The notes beneath the pieces are model-generated. The model was not told where the DNA came from. It was given only the letters and a program-made list of their open reading frames with translations, and ran no database searches. Positions 24,359 to 32,693 of a stretch of DNA of 53,949 nucleotides are shown here, one piece after another. Made by a program: the position numbers and the translations under genes. The stretch lies in contig JBAZFB010000009.1 in the NCBI GenBank assembly GCA_041653595.1, positions 1-53,949 on the forward strand, in the 5' to 3' direction. Positions within the stretch are counted from its first letter, which is position 1. Each line of letters begins with the position of its first letter. The DNA comes from Candidatus Omnitrophota bacterium (GTDB taxonomy: Bacteria; Omnitrophota; Gorgyraeia; Pluralincolimonadales; Pluralincolimonadaceae).

Positions 24359-26089
24359 ATGGAACAGGATACCTTAAGACATTCTACGTCACATATCATG
24401 GCCCAGGCCGTAAAAAGGCTGTTTCCGGGCGTCAAACTGGCTATAGGACCGGCCATAGAGGACGGTTTTTACTATGATTTTGACGTCCCACAGCCGTTTT
24501 TGGAAGAAGACCTTCCCAGGATCGAGGCCGAGATGGCCAAGATCATAAAGGAGAACCTCAAATTTGAGCGTTTAGTCCTGAAGAGGGATGAAGCGATAAA
24601 GTTCTTTGAGAAGATGGGCGAGAAGTATAAGGTGGAGCTTATAACGGACCTGCCCGATGCGGAAGTGTTCCTTTACAAAGAAGGGGACTTCGTCGATCTC
24701 TGTAAGGGGCCGCACATAGATTCTACCGGGCAGGTAAAAGCGTTTAAATTGCTTTCTGCGACCGGCGCATATTGGCGCGGCAGCGAGAAGAATAAGATGC
24801 TGCAGCGCATCTACGGCACGGCCTTTGCGACGAAAGAAGAATTAGATACCTACCTTAAGGCAAGGGAAGAGGCGGAGAAGAGGGACCATAATAAGCTCGG
24901 GAGGATGCTCGAGCTCTTTACGACAAACGAGGCCGTGGGACAGGGCCTGCCCCTCTTTATGCCAAAAGGGGCGAAGATAATCCAGATATTGCAGAGGTTC
25001 ATAGAGGACGAGGAAGAGAAGAGGGGATATCTCCCTACGAAGACGCCGTTTATGGCGAAGAGCGACCTGTACAAGATCTCGGGCCACTGGGACCATTACA
25101 GGGAAGGCATGTTCATAATCAGCGGGAAAGACGAAGAGATCCTCGCTTTAAGGCCGATGACCTGCCCCTTCCAATTTATGATATACAAGGCAAAGACAAG
25201 AAGCTACAGGGACTTGCCTATAAGATACAGCGAGAACGCGGTCTTATTCCGTAATGAGACGTCCGGAGAGATGCACGGGTTGACCAGGGTAAGGCAGTTC
25301 ACATTGGCCGACGCGCACATCATATGCATGCCCGGGCAGCTTGAGGACGAGTTCAAGAAAGTGCTCGACCTGGTCAAATTCGTGATGAGGACCCTGGGGA
25401 TCGAGGATGAGATATGGTACAGGTTCTCGAAATGGGACCCGAAGAACAAGGAAAAATATATCGACGACCCGAAGGCCTGGGAAGAGTCCCAGAGGGTAAT
25501 GAAGAAGATCCTCGAGGATATAAAACTTAAATACGTCGAAGCCGATAATGAAGCGGCGTTTTACGGGCCGAAACTGGATATCCAGTTCAAGAATGTTTTC
25601 GGCAAGGAAGATACTCTCATAACGATACAGGTCGATTTTGCGCTTCCCGGAAGGTTCGGCATGGAATACGTGGACAGTGACGGCACGCAAAAGACTCCGA
25701 TGGTGATACACCGGTCTTCCATAGGTTGTTACGAGCGGACGCTGGCGATGCTGATAGAGCATTACGCGGGGGCGTTTCCGGTATGGCTTTCTCCGGTCCA
25801 AGCTGTTATAATACCGATTGCGGACGAGCATAAGGATTACGCCAAGAAGGTCGCGGAGAAGTTACGCGATAATGATATACGGGCCGAGATCGATGACAAG
25901 AACGCCAGGATGCAGCATAAGATAAGGGACGCGGAGACGCAGAAGGTCCCTTATATGCTCATCGTAGGCGGGAAGGAAGCCCAGGCCGAAAGCGTTTCGG
26001 TCAGGGAAAGGAGTAAAGGCGACTTAGGCCCGATGAAACTCGTCGAATTTATCGATAAACTGGTTAACGAAATAAAAAGTAAAAAATAA
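24359..26089 (+). CDS. thrS: Threonyl-tRNA synthetase without TGS domain
   Basis: 576 residues against about 640 for the usual enzyme. It opens directly at the editing domain (RHSTSH, the HxxxH zinc-like motif), so the N-terminal TGS domain is absent. The class II catalytic core follows (about 230-470), with the zinc ligand Cys in RPMTCPFQ, His in ADAHII and His in VIHRSS. The C-terminal anticodon-binding domain is complete. An in-frame TAA at 24353-24355, between the tRNA and the ATG, excludes a longer protein. No ribosome site lies in the 14-base gap. First protein gene of the thrS-infC-rpmI-rplT-pheST order. Confidence 0.95.
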   Translation: MEQDTLRHSTSHIMAQAVKRLFPGVKLAIGPAIEDGFYYDFDVPQPFLEEDLPRIEAEMAKIIKENLKFERLVLKRDEAIKFFEKMGEKYKVELITDLPDAEVFLYKEGDFVDLCKGPHIDSTGQVKAFKLLSATGAYWRGSEKNKMLQRIYGTAFATKEELDTYLKAREEAEKRDHNKLGRMLELFTTNEAVGQGLPLFMPKGAKIIQILQRFIEDEEEKRGYLPTKTPFMAKSDLYKISGHWDHYREGMFIISGKDEEILALRPMTCPFQFMIYKAKTRSYRDLPIRYSENAVLFRNETSGEMHGLTRVRQFTLADAHIICMPGQLEDEFKKVLDLVKFVMRTLGIEDEIWYRFSKWDPKNKEKYIDDPKAWEESQRVMKKILEDIKLKYVEADNEAAFYGPKLDIQFKNVFGKEDTLITIQVDFALPGRFGMEYVDSDGTQKTPMVIHRSSIGCYERTLAMLIEHYAGAFPVWLSPVQAVIIPIADEHKDYAKKVAEKLRDNDIRAEIDDKNARMQHKIRDAETQKVPYMLIVGGKEAQAESVSVRERSKGDLGPMKLVEFIDKLVNEIKSKK

Positions 26090-26090
26090 A

Positions 26091-26106
26091 AGGGGGTGAT
26101 CGTATC
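26091..26106 (+). promoter_or_regulatory. Ribosome site and rare AUC start of infC
   Basis: AGGGGGTGAT (26091-26100) differs by one base from the full anti-16S complement AGGAGGTGAT. It sits three bases before ATC at 26104, which opens a frame that matches the complete IF-3 N-terminus. Rare AUU/AUC/AUA starts on infC are known to let IF-3 control its own synthesis. Confidence 0.7.
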
Positions 26107-26619
26107 CAGTTTCAGGCAAAATCTATCAGGGTAAATGATAGGATAAGGGTACGCGAGGTGATGGTGATAGCCGAGGACGGCGGGCAGCTAGGAGTAATGG
26201 CCCCGGAAGAGGGCCTAAAGCTCGCGCAGCAGGCAGGGCTGGATCTGGTAGAGATAGCGCCGACGGCAAAGCCGCCGGTATGCAGGATAATGGACTTCTC
26301 CAAATTCAAATACGAGCAGGAGAAGAAAGAGAAGGAAGCCAGGAAGAAACAGCACGCCACCCAGCTTAAGGAGATAAGGCTCAAGCCAAAGATCGGCGAC
26401 CACGATTACCAGGTGAAAGTAGGTTTCATAAAGAAATTCCTTGAGCATAAAGACAAAGTAAAAGTCACGCTCATTTTCCGCGGGAGAGAGATGGCGCATC
26501 CCGAGCTTGGCAACAAGGTCCTTGAGAGGCTGAAGATTGACATAGCGGATGTAGCGCAGATAGAAAAAACGCCCTTCAGGGAGGGACGCGCGATAATAAT
26601 GATCATCGCCCCTAAATAG
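26104..26619 (+). CDS. infC: Translation initiation factor IF-3
   Basis: 171 residues from the proposed ATC start. The N-terminal domain begins SIRVNDRIRVREVMVI and DGGQLGVM, then the lysine-rich linker (KYEQEKKEKEARKKQ), then the C-terminal domain with KEIRLKPKIGDHDYQVK, FRGREMAH and ending MIIAPK. IF-3 binds the 30S subunit and rejects non-canonical starts. The first ordinary start in frame (GTG at 26158) would cut away the conserved RVNDRIRVRE segment, so the ATC is preferred. It lies in the classic infC-rpmI-rplT operon. Confidence 0.92.
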   Translation: MQFQAKSIRVNDRIRVREVMVIAEDGGQLGVMAPEEGLKLAQQAGLDLVEIAPTAKPPVCRIMDFSKFKYEQEKKEKEARKKQHATQLKEIRLKPKIGDHDYQVKVGFIKKFLEHKDKVKVTLIFRGREMAHPELGNKVLERLKIDIADVAQIEKTPFREGRAIIMIIAPK

Positions 26620-26647
26620 ATAATCGGTTTTCGAAGGAGGACCAGCA

Positions 26648-26845
26648 ATGCCTAAAATGAAGACACGCAAGGGAATCGCGAAAAGGTTCAAGGTGACAAA
26701 AAGACGCAAGGTCTTGAGGCATAAGGGAGGCAAAGGCCACCTGTTAGGGCACAAGACGAAGAAAAGGAAGAGGGCGCTCAGGAGAGCGACTCTCGTAAGT
26801 AAACACGAGCGCAAGAAGATATTAAAGCTTCTGCCTTACGCTTAA
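26648..26845 (+). CDS. rpmI: Ribosomal protein bL35
   Basis: 65 residues, the usual length, beginning MPKMKTRKGIAKRFKVT and containing GGKGHLLGHKTKKRKRALR. Highly basic, binds 23S rRNA in the large subunit. A strong AAGGAGGA at 26634-26641 precedes the ATG. Lies between infC and rplT as in most bacteria. Confidence 0.98.
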   Translation: MPKMKTRKGIAKRFKVTKRRKVLRHKGGKGHLLGHKTKKRKRALRRATLVSKHERKKILKLLPYA

Positions 26846-26873
26846 AATCAATCAGTAGAAGGAGAGATCGGAA

Positions 26874-27227
26874 ATGCCTAAGTCGAAATATTTGCCGGCA
26901 AAAAGACAACGCAGGAAGAAGGTCTTAAAAGCAGCCAAGGGATATTTCCTCGGCCGCTCGAAGTTATACAAGAAGGCCATCGAGACAGTCAGAAGGGCGA
27001 TGGTCTACGCCTACCGCGACAGGAAGGCCTATAAGCGCGATATGCGCAAGCTCTGGGTCGTGAGGATCAATGCCGAGTGCAGGAACAACGGCATAATGTA
27101 TTCAAGGTTCATAAGCGGCCTCAAGAAGCTGAAGATAGAGCTGGACAGGAAGATCCTCTCGGATATGGCCGCGAACGACCAACCCGCTTTCGCTAAGCTG
27201 GTCGAAGAAGTAAGCAAAGCAAAATAA
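26874..27227 (+). CDS. rplT: Ribosomal protein bL20
   Basis: 117 residues, standard length, with KKVLKAAKGYFLGRSKLYK, RDRKAYKRDMRKLWVVRINAE and a C-terminal NRKxLSDMA-like segment. It is needed early in 50S assembly. In other bacteria it represses this operon by binding the mRNA; no such site could be identified here by eye. AAGGAGAG precedes the ATG. It overlaps pheS by one base (TAATG). Confidence 0.98.
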   Translation: MPKSKYLPAKRQRRKKVLKAAKGYFLGRSKLYKKAIETVRRAMVYAYRDRKAYKRDMRKLWVVRINAECRNNGIMYSRFISGLKKLKIELDRKILSDMAANDQPAFAKLVEEVSKAK

Positions 27228-28252
27228 TGCTCGATAAGATCAACGCACTCGAGGCCGAAGCAAAAAGCGAGATAAAAGCGGCCGGCGATTCGAAGGCGCT
27301 CGATGATCTTAGGATAAAATACCTTGGGAGGAAAGGCCTGGTCACCGAGCTTCTCGGCGGGATCGCGTCTTTGCCGCCCGAGGAGAAACCCCGCCTCGGC
27401 AAGGAGCTGAACGCCCTGAAGACGAGGCTCGACGAGGCGCTCAGGTCAAGGCAGGCCGAGCTTTCAAGGTCGCCTGTGATGCCCTCGGTTTTACCGAGGG
27501 ATTTCGCGGACCTGACCCTGCCCGGTTTCAGGCCGCAGGCCGGCTCGAAACATCCCCTCACAAAGACTATAGACGACATCTGCTCTATCTTCCTCGGCAT
27601 GGGTTTCAAGGTAGTCGAGGGCCCGGAGATAGAGACTGAGTTCTATAATTTCGAAGCCCTCAATATCGCACTCGACCACCCTTCGCGCGACGCCTTCGAC
27701 ACATTCTACATAAAAAACCAATATTTGCTGCGCAGCCATACCTCGCCGGTCCAGGTGAGGTTCATGGAGACGGAGAAACCGCCGTTCAAGATCGTAGTTC
27801 CGGGAAGGGTATACCGCCCGGACGCGGTAGACGCGTCGCATTCCTTCATGTTCCACCAGGTCGAAGGCCTCGTCGCAGGCGAGGGGGTGACTTTCGCCGA
27901 CCTTAAGGGAGCGTTAAGCGTATTTTTGAAAGGATATTTCGGCGCGGACGTAAAAGTCCGGTTCCGCCCGCATTATTTCCCGTTCACTGAGCCGAGCGCC
28001 GAGGTAGACGTTTCGTGTTTCATTTGCGGCGGGAAAGGATGCAGCGTCTGCGGGAGGAAAGGATGGCTGGAGATACTCGGCTGCGGCATGGTCCACCCGA
28101 ACGTATTCAAGGCGGTAAAATATGATCCCGAAAAAGTCACCGGCTTCGCATTCGGGATGGGAGTAGAGCGCATCGCGATGCTCAAATACGGCATCAACGA
28201 CATGCGCCTCTTCTTCGAGAACGACATGCGCTTTTTGGAGCAGTTCAGATGA
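27227..28252 (+). CDS. pheS: Phenylalanyl-tRNA synthetase alpha subunit
   Basis: 341 residues, a normal length. An N-terminal coiled coil (about 1-90) binds tRNA. The class II core (about 100-340) shows HPLTKTIDDIC, LLRSHTSPVQVR, DAVDASHSFMFHQVEG and the terminal GFAFGMGVERIAMLKYGI. With the beta subunit it forms the (alpha-beta)2 enzyme that charges tRNA-Phe. A CxxCGGKGCxxCGRKGW stretch (about 264-280) is typical of bacterial PheS. It overlaps pheT by four bases (ATGA). Confidence 0.97.
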   Translation: MLDKINALEAEAKSEIKAAGDSKALDDLRIKYLGRKGLVTELLGGIASLPPEEKPRLGKELNALKTRLDEALRSRQAELSRSPVMPSVLPRDFADLTLPGFRPQAGSKHPLTKTIDDICSIFLGMGFKVVEGPEIETEFYNFEALNIALDHPSRDAFDTFYIKNQYLLRSHTSPVQVRFMETEKPPFKIVVPGRVYRPDAVDASHSFMFHQVEGLVAGEGVTFADLKGALSVFLKGYFGADVKVRFRPHYFPFTEPSAEVDVSCFICGGKGCSVCGRKGWLEILGCGMVHPNVFKAVKYDPEKVTGFAFGMGVERIAMLKYGINDMRLFFENDMRFLEQFR

Positions 28253-30321
28253 AGGTCTCATATAGCTGGTTAAAAGAATATATTAATTTCAGCGCCAAGC
28301 CCCGGGACCTGGCCGATAAGCTCACCATGGCCGGGCTAGAGGTAAAAGGCATAGACGAGAAGAACGGCGATTTTATCTACGAGGCCGAGATCACCTCAAA
28401 CAGGCCGGACTGGCTCTGCCTTTACGGCATCGCCCGCGAGATACAGGCGCTTTATGGTTTGAGGCTCAAGCCGTTAAAGGCCGCACTTGCTAAATCCGCT
28501 AAAACGGAAAAACCTTCGATAACGATAGAAGATAAAAAAGGCTGCGCCAGGTATGTAGGTATCGTTATCGACGGCGTCCAGCCTGCAGGCTCGTCAAAAG
28601 ACCTCGCGCAGAAGATAGAGAGCGCGGGATTGCGGCAGGTGAATAATATAGTCGATATAACAAATTTCTGCTTGCTCGAATCAGGGCAGCCTCTCCACGC
28701 CTTCGATTATGATAAGCTGGAAGGCGGCAAGGTGATCGTCAGGAGGGCGCGAAAAGGCGAGGAGATAATCACCATAGACGGGATAAAGCGCGCGCTAGAC
28801 GAGGAGATCCTCGTCATAGCTGACGCGAAGAAGCCGGTGGCTATCGCGGGAATAATGGGCGGCAGGGATACCGAGGTCGGTTTCTCGACGAAGAAAGTTC
28901 TCCTGGAGAGCGCGTATTTTGACCCGGCGCTGATACGCAGGGCCGCTAAAAAGCTAGCCGTCTCAAGCGAGGCCTCTTACAGGTTCGAAAGGAACGTTGA
29001 TATCGGCGGATGCCTTGCCGCGGCCGAGAGGGCCGTATCGTTGATATGCGATGCCGCCAAGGCGAAGTCGGTCTCTAAGCCCTCTGACTTGGGGACAAAA
29101 GGGCGCGGAGCCGTAAAAATAACGTTAAGGATATCAAGGGTTAACAAGGTGCTCGGGACGGAGATTCCCGCCTCGAAATGCGCCTCGATACTTAAGAGCC
29201 TCGGGTTAAGCGTTAAATCAAAAGGCGAAGTCCTTAGCGGAGCTAAGGGCAAGGACACGCTTGCGGTCGCAGTACCTTCTTTCAGGAGGGACCTAAAGGA
29301 AGAAGTCGACCTGATAGAAGAGATATCGCGGATATACGGATACGACAAGATACCGGAGACGCTTTCAAGGATACAGCTTTGGGGCAAGGGCGCCCAGAAG
29401 AGCCGCGACAGAATACTGGAGGAGGCGGTAAGGGAGGCCTTGACCGGCGCGGGGCTGAACGAAGCCGTCACCTACGCGTTAAGATGCAACGACCCGTATA
29501 TCAGGCAGGCGTTGGGCATAGCCGATACCCAGGCCTTGAAGGTCCAGAATCCGCTGAGCTCGGAATCAGAGGCGCTGCGTTCGGTATTGATGTGCGGGAT
29601 GCTGGACGTGATAGCGTATAACCTTAACAGGAAGGTGCCGGACATAAAAATATTCGAGTTAGGCAAGACTTATTTCTATAAAGACGGCTCGATCCCCTCG
29701 GAGAGAGGGGTCCTGGCTATCGCTTTATGCGGGACGAAAGAGAAAAATTGGCACAGGAAAGAAGCCGTCGATGTATTCGATCTCAAGGGGATCATCGAGG
29801 CGTTATTTTCGAAGCTTAGGATCGATAAATGCGAATTTGAATTAAAACCGCTTCCGCTTTTTTCCCCGTCGGCGTCGGCCATAGTGAAGGTCGGCGGCAG
29901 GGAGATAGGCGGTCTGGGCAAAGTCGACAAGGCCCTTTTGGACAGGTATGATATAAAGGCCAACGTCTTCGCCGCCGAGCTGGAACTCGAGCCGATATAT
30001 TCGCACGCAAAACTTGAACGCAAATTCTCGGAACTCCCGAAGTACCCGTCGTCATCGCGGGATATATCGCTCATAGTCGACGACAAAGTCTCTAATAAAG
30101 ATATCGTCGGGACGATCAAGGAGGCGTGCGGAGAGTTGGCGGTCGGCGTCAATCCGTTCGACCTTTACCGCGGGGAGCAGGTGCCCAAGGGATCCAAGAG
30201 CATCCTCTATTCCGTGGAATACAGGGCCGCCGGCAGGACCTTGACCGACGAGGAAATCAATTCCCTCGACAGGAAGGTCCGCGAGGTGCTGGTCCATAGA
30301 TTTAACGCCAAGATACGGTAA
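28249..30321 (+). CDS. pheT: Phenylalanyl-tRNA synthetase beta subunit, short form
   Basis: 690 residues against about 790-800 in most bacteria. It begins KVSYSWLKEYI and passes from LTMAGLEVKGID almost directly to EAEITSNRPDWLCLYGIARE, so the inserted OB-fold tRNA-binding domain (about 110 residues) is missing. The B3/B4 editing domain (about 100-260), B5 (about 290-370), the catalytic-like module (about 380-580) and the C-terminal FDX-ACB anticodon domain (about 600-690) are all present. Archaeal and mitochondrial enzymes also lack this OB domain. The core remains complete, so it should still work. Confidence 0.95.
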   Translation: MKVSYSWLKEYINFSAKPRDLADKLTMAGLEVKGIDEKNGDFIYEAEITSNRPDWLCLYGIAREIQALYGLRLKPLKAALAKSAKTEKPSITIEDKKGCARYVGIVIDGVQPAGSSKDLAQKIESAGLRQVNNIVDITNFCLLESGQPLHAFDYDKLEGGKVIVRRARKGEEIITIDGIKRALDEEILVIADAKKPVAIAGIMGGRDTEVGFSTKKVLLESAYFDPALIRRAAKKLAVSSEASYRFERNVDIGGCLAAAERAVSLICDAAKAKSVSKPSDLGTKGRGAVKITLRISRVNKVLGTEIPASKCASILKSLGLSVKSKGEVLSGAKGKDTLAVAVPSFRRDLKEEVDLIEEISRIYGYDKIPETLSRIQLWGKGAQKSRDRILEEAVREALTGAGLNEAVTYALRCNDPYIRQALGIADTQALKVQNPLSSESEALRSVLMCGMLDVIAYNLNRKVPDIKIFELGKTYFYKDGSIPSERGVLAIALCGTKEKNWHRKEAVDVFDLKGIIEALFSKLRIDKCEFELKPLPLFSPSASAIVKVGGREIGGLGKVDKALLDRYDIKANVFAAELELEPIYSHAKLERKFSELPKYPSSSRDISLIVDDKVSNKDIVGTIKEACGELAVGVNPFDLYRGEQVPKGSKSILYSVEYRAAGRTLTDEEINSLDRKVREVLVHRFNAKIR

Positions 30322-30335
30322 TTCCCGGTTTACAT

Positions 30336-31664
30336 ATGGCAGATACCCACCTGAATAAAGACCTGTTTGAGAAGAAGAAAAAGAATTCCTCCAAACCCGA
30401 ACCTCTCTCCGCAAGGATGAGGCCTCGCGCGCTGAAGGAATTCACGGGGCAGGGCCATATCATCGGGCCGGGAAAACTCCTCACCCGCGCGATCGAGGCC
30501 GATACGATAGCCTCGCTCGTGCTCTACGGCCCTCCCGGCACGGGAAAGACCACCCTCGCCCATGTAGTCTCGAACGCCACAAAGGCGGAATTCGTGCAGC
30601 TGAACGCGACGACCTCGAACGTCCAGGAATTAAGGAAGGAGATCGAGGCCGCGAAACAGCGCAGGGCCCTTTACGACAAAAAGACCATACTCTTCATCGA
30701 CGAGATACACAGGTTCAACAAGGCGCAGCAGGACGTCCTGATGCCTGACGTAGAGGCCGGAGCGGTAGTTTTGATAGGCGCGACTACCCACAACCCTTTC
30801 TTTTCGATAGTGGCGCCGCTTATATCGCGCTCGCTCGTCTTTGAATTAAAACCGCTTTCAGAAGCGGATATCATTACGATATTGAACAATGCGCTCAAGG
30901 ATAAGGAGCGCGGGCTGGGTGACATGCCCGTGAAGATAGAAAGCGACGCGCTTAAATTTTTAGCGAAGATCTCCGAGGGCGACGCGCGACGGGCATTGAA
31001 CGCCCTGGAGCTTGCGGCCCTTACGACCCCGAAGTCCAGGGAAGGGACGATAAATATCACTCTGCAGGCCGCCGAGGAATGCATACAGAAGAAGGCCGTC
31101 GTATATGACAGGGACGAGGACGGCCATTACGACACCATATCGGCCTTCATAAAATCCATGCGCGGCTCGGATCCCGACGCAGCGCTATATTGGCTCGCCA
31201 AGATGCTATACGCCGGCGAAGACCCCAGGTTTATCGCGCGCCGCATCGTGATATGCGCGGCTGAGGATGTCGGCCTCGCCGACCCGCAGGCGATAGTGGT
31301 GGCCAACGCGGCCCTGCAGATATCGGAATTCGTAGGGCTTCCCGAGGCCAGGATACCTCTCGCCGAGGCGGCGGTCTATGTGGCGTGCGCGCCGAAGTCG
31401 AATGCGGCTTATCTCGGGATAGAAAAGGCGTTAAAGGACGTCGAGGCCGGCAGGGTAATGGAAGTGCCGCCGCACCTGAAAGACGCTTCGATGGATTCCG
31501 AGGGGCTCGGCCACGGCAAGGGATACAAATATGCCCACGATTATAAAGGGCATTTCGTCGAACAGGAATATATGCCCAAGAAGACTACTTATTATGAGCC
31601 GACCGATATAGGCTTTGAGAAACAGTTCAAGGAACGCTTAGAAAAATTATGGAAAAGAAAATGA
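30336..31664 (+). CDS. rarA: Replication-associated recombination protein A (AAA+ ATPase)
   Basis: 442 residues. Walker A reads GPPGTGKTT, Walker B LFIDEIHRF, sensor 1 GATTHNP, and the arginine-finger region ISRSLVFEL. The C-terminal MgsA/tetramerisation part contains DPDAALYWLAKMLYAGEDPRFIARR. RarA acts at stalled replication forks. It ends in an ATGA overlap with the PP-loop gene whose first codons contain a palindrome. No clear ribosome site precedes the ATG. Confidence 0.96.
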   Translation: MADTHLNKDLFEKKKKNSSKPEPLSARMRPRALKEFTGQGHIIGPGKLLTRAIEADTIASLVLYGPPGTGKTTLAHVVSNATKAEFVQLNATTSNVQELRKEIEAAKQRRALYDKKTILFIDEIHRFNKAQQDVLMPDVEAGAVVLIGATTHNPFFSIVAPLISRSLVFELKPLSEADIITILNNALKDKERGLGDMPVKIESDALKFLAKISEGDARRALNALELAALTTPKSREGTINITLQAAEECIQKKAVVYDRDEDGHYDTISAFIKSMRGSDPDAALYWLAKMLYAGEDPRFIARRIVICAAEDVGLADPQAIVVANAALQISEFVGLPEARIPLAEAAVYVACAPKSNAAYLGIEKALKDVEAGRVMEVPPHLKDASMDSEGLGHGKGYKYAHDYKGHFVEQEYMPKKTTYYEPTDIGFEKQFKERLEKLWKRK

Positions 31665-32692
31665 ACCCTGTTAGAAACAGTGTTTCTAACAGGGCAAAAG
31701 CAATAGGGCTGTTGAGCGGCGGGCTCGATTCGATCGTCGCCTCAAGGCTTATCCTGGACCAGGGGATAGAAGTAGAGGCGCTTAATTTCGTGACGGCGTT
31801 TTGCACCTGTACTTCCAAGGGCTCGGGCTGCCTCGCTTCGCAGAAGGCCGCAGACCAGCTCGGGATCCCGCTAAAAGTCGTGGATATCTCCGAGGAGATC
31901 CTCGATGTCGTGAAACACCCGAAGTTCGGATACGGCAGCGGGATGAACCCGTGCCTCGATTGCCGCATATTCGTATTCAAGAAAGCCAGGGAATATATGC
32001 GCGAGTCCGGAGCGGCGTTCATATTTACCGGAGAGGTGCTGGGCCAGAGGCCGATGTCGCAGAGGCGCGAGGCGATGAATACCATAGAGCGGGAGTCGGG
32101 GCTCAAGGGTTATCTCTTGAGGCCGCTCTGCGCCAAGCTATTCCCGCCTACGCTGGCAGAAGAGAATGGCATCGTCGACAGGGAAAAGCTGTTGTCTATT
32201 TCCGGGCGTTCAAGGAAGGGCCAGATCTCCCTTACGAAAAGGTTCAACATAAAAGATTATCCCTGTTCGAGCGGCGGATGCCTTTTGACTGACAAGAGTT
32301 TCGCGCAGCGGATGGAAGACCTGATGAAATACAAGCCTGATTTCGGGCTGCCCGACGTGCTGCTCTTGAAATACGGCAGGCATTTCAGGATGTCCCCGTC
32401 GGTAAAGCTCGTCGTGGCGAGGGATGAGAGCGAGAATTTCAGGCTGGCGTCGCTGAAAAATAAAAGTGACATCATGTTCCACGCGCAGGACCCGCTCGGG
32501 CCCGTTTCGATATTGCGGGGCAGCACCGGCGGGGAGTTCGTTGACGAGGCCGCATCGATAACCGCAAGGTATGCGCTCGGCAAGGATAACGAAGGCGAGG
32601 TCAAGATAAGGTATTTCATGAACCAGGGCGAGGACAGGTTCCTCAAGTCAGGGCCTTGCGGGGAAACCGCCGTGAAGGCGAGGAGGGTTTGA
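31661..32692 (+). CDS. PP-loop ATPase, probable tRNA sulfurtransferase-like enzyme
   Basis: 343 residues from the ATG at 31661; a second ATG at 31649 adds four residues. The PP-loop SGGLDS (about 19-24) binds ATP. The cysteines in FCTCTSKGSGC, MNPCLDC and YPCSSGGC could hold a metal centre or carry sulfur, as in MnmA/ThiI/TtuA-like thiolation enzymes. The C-terminal about 100 residues form an extra domain that recalls the NFACT-R type; this is tentative. The N-terminal residues NPVRNSVSNR are encoded by a perfect palindrome and are not part of the PP-loop fold. Substrate unknown. Confidence 0.8.
   Translation: MNPVRNSVSNRAKAIGLLSGGLDSIVASRLILDQGIEVEALNFVTAFCTCTSKGSGCLASQKAADQLGIPLKVVDISEEILDVVKHPKFGYGSGMNPCLDCRIFVFKKAREYMRESGAAFIFTGEVLGQRPMSQRREAMNTIERESGLKGYLLRPLCAKLFPPTLAEENGIVDREKLLSISGRSRKGQISLTKRFNIKDYPCSSGGCLLTDKSFAQRMEDLMKYKPDFGLPDVLLLKYGRHFRMSPSVKLVVARDESENFRLASLKNKSDIMFHAQDPLGPVSILRGSTGGEFVDEAASITARYALGKDNEGEVKIRYFMNQGEDRFLKSGPCGETAVKARRV
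31666..31694 (+). repeat. Perfect 29-base palindrome inside a coding sequence
   Basis: CCCTGTTAGAAACA (31666-31679) and its exact reverse complement TGTTTCTAACAGGG (31681-31694) flank a single G. It starts two bases after the ATG at 31661 and is read in frame as part of NPVRNSVSNR. I recall this peptide as recurring near protein starts in genomes of Omnitrophota and related lineages, which suggests a dispersed palindromic element. No second copy was noticed in this window by eye. Confidence 0.85.
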
Positions 32693-32693
32693 C

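Noticed and set aside
24247..24456. Minus-strand open frame across tRNA-Val with the phrase GLEPLTSSMSRKRSNQLSYKP
   Set aside because: This is the well-known false protein produced by reading a tRNA gene backwards; the plus-strand tRNA and thrS explain the bases.
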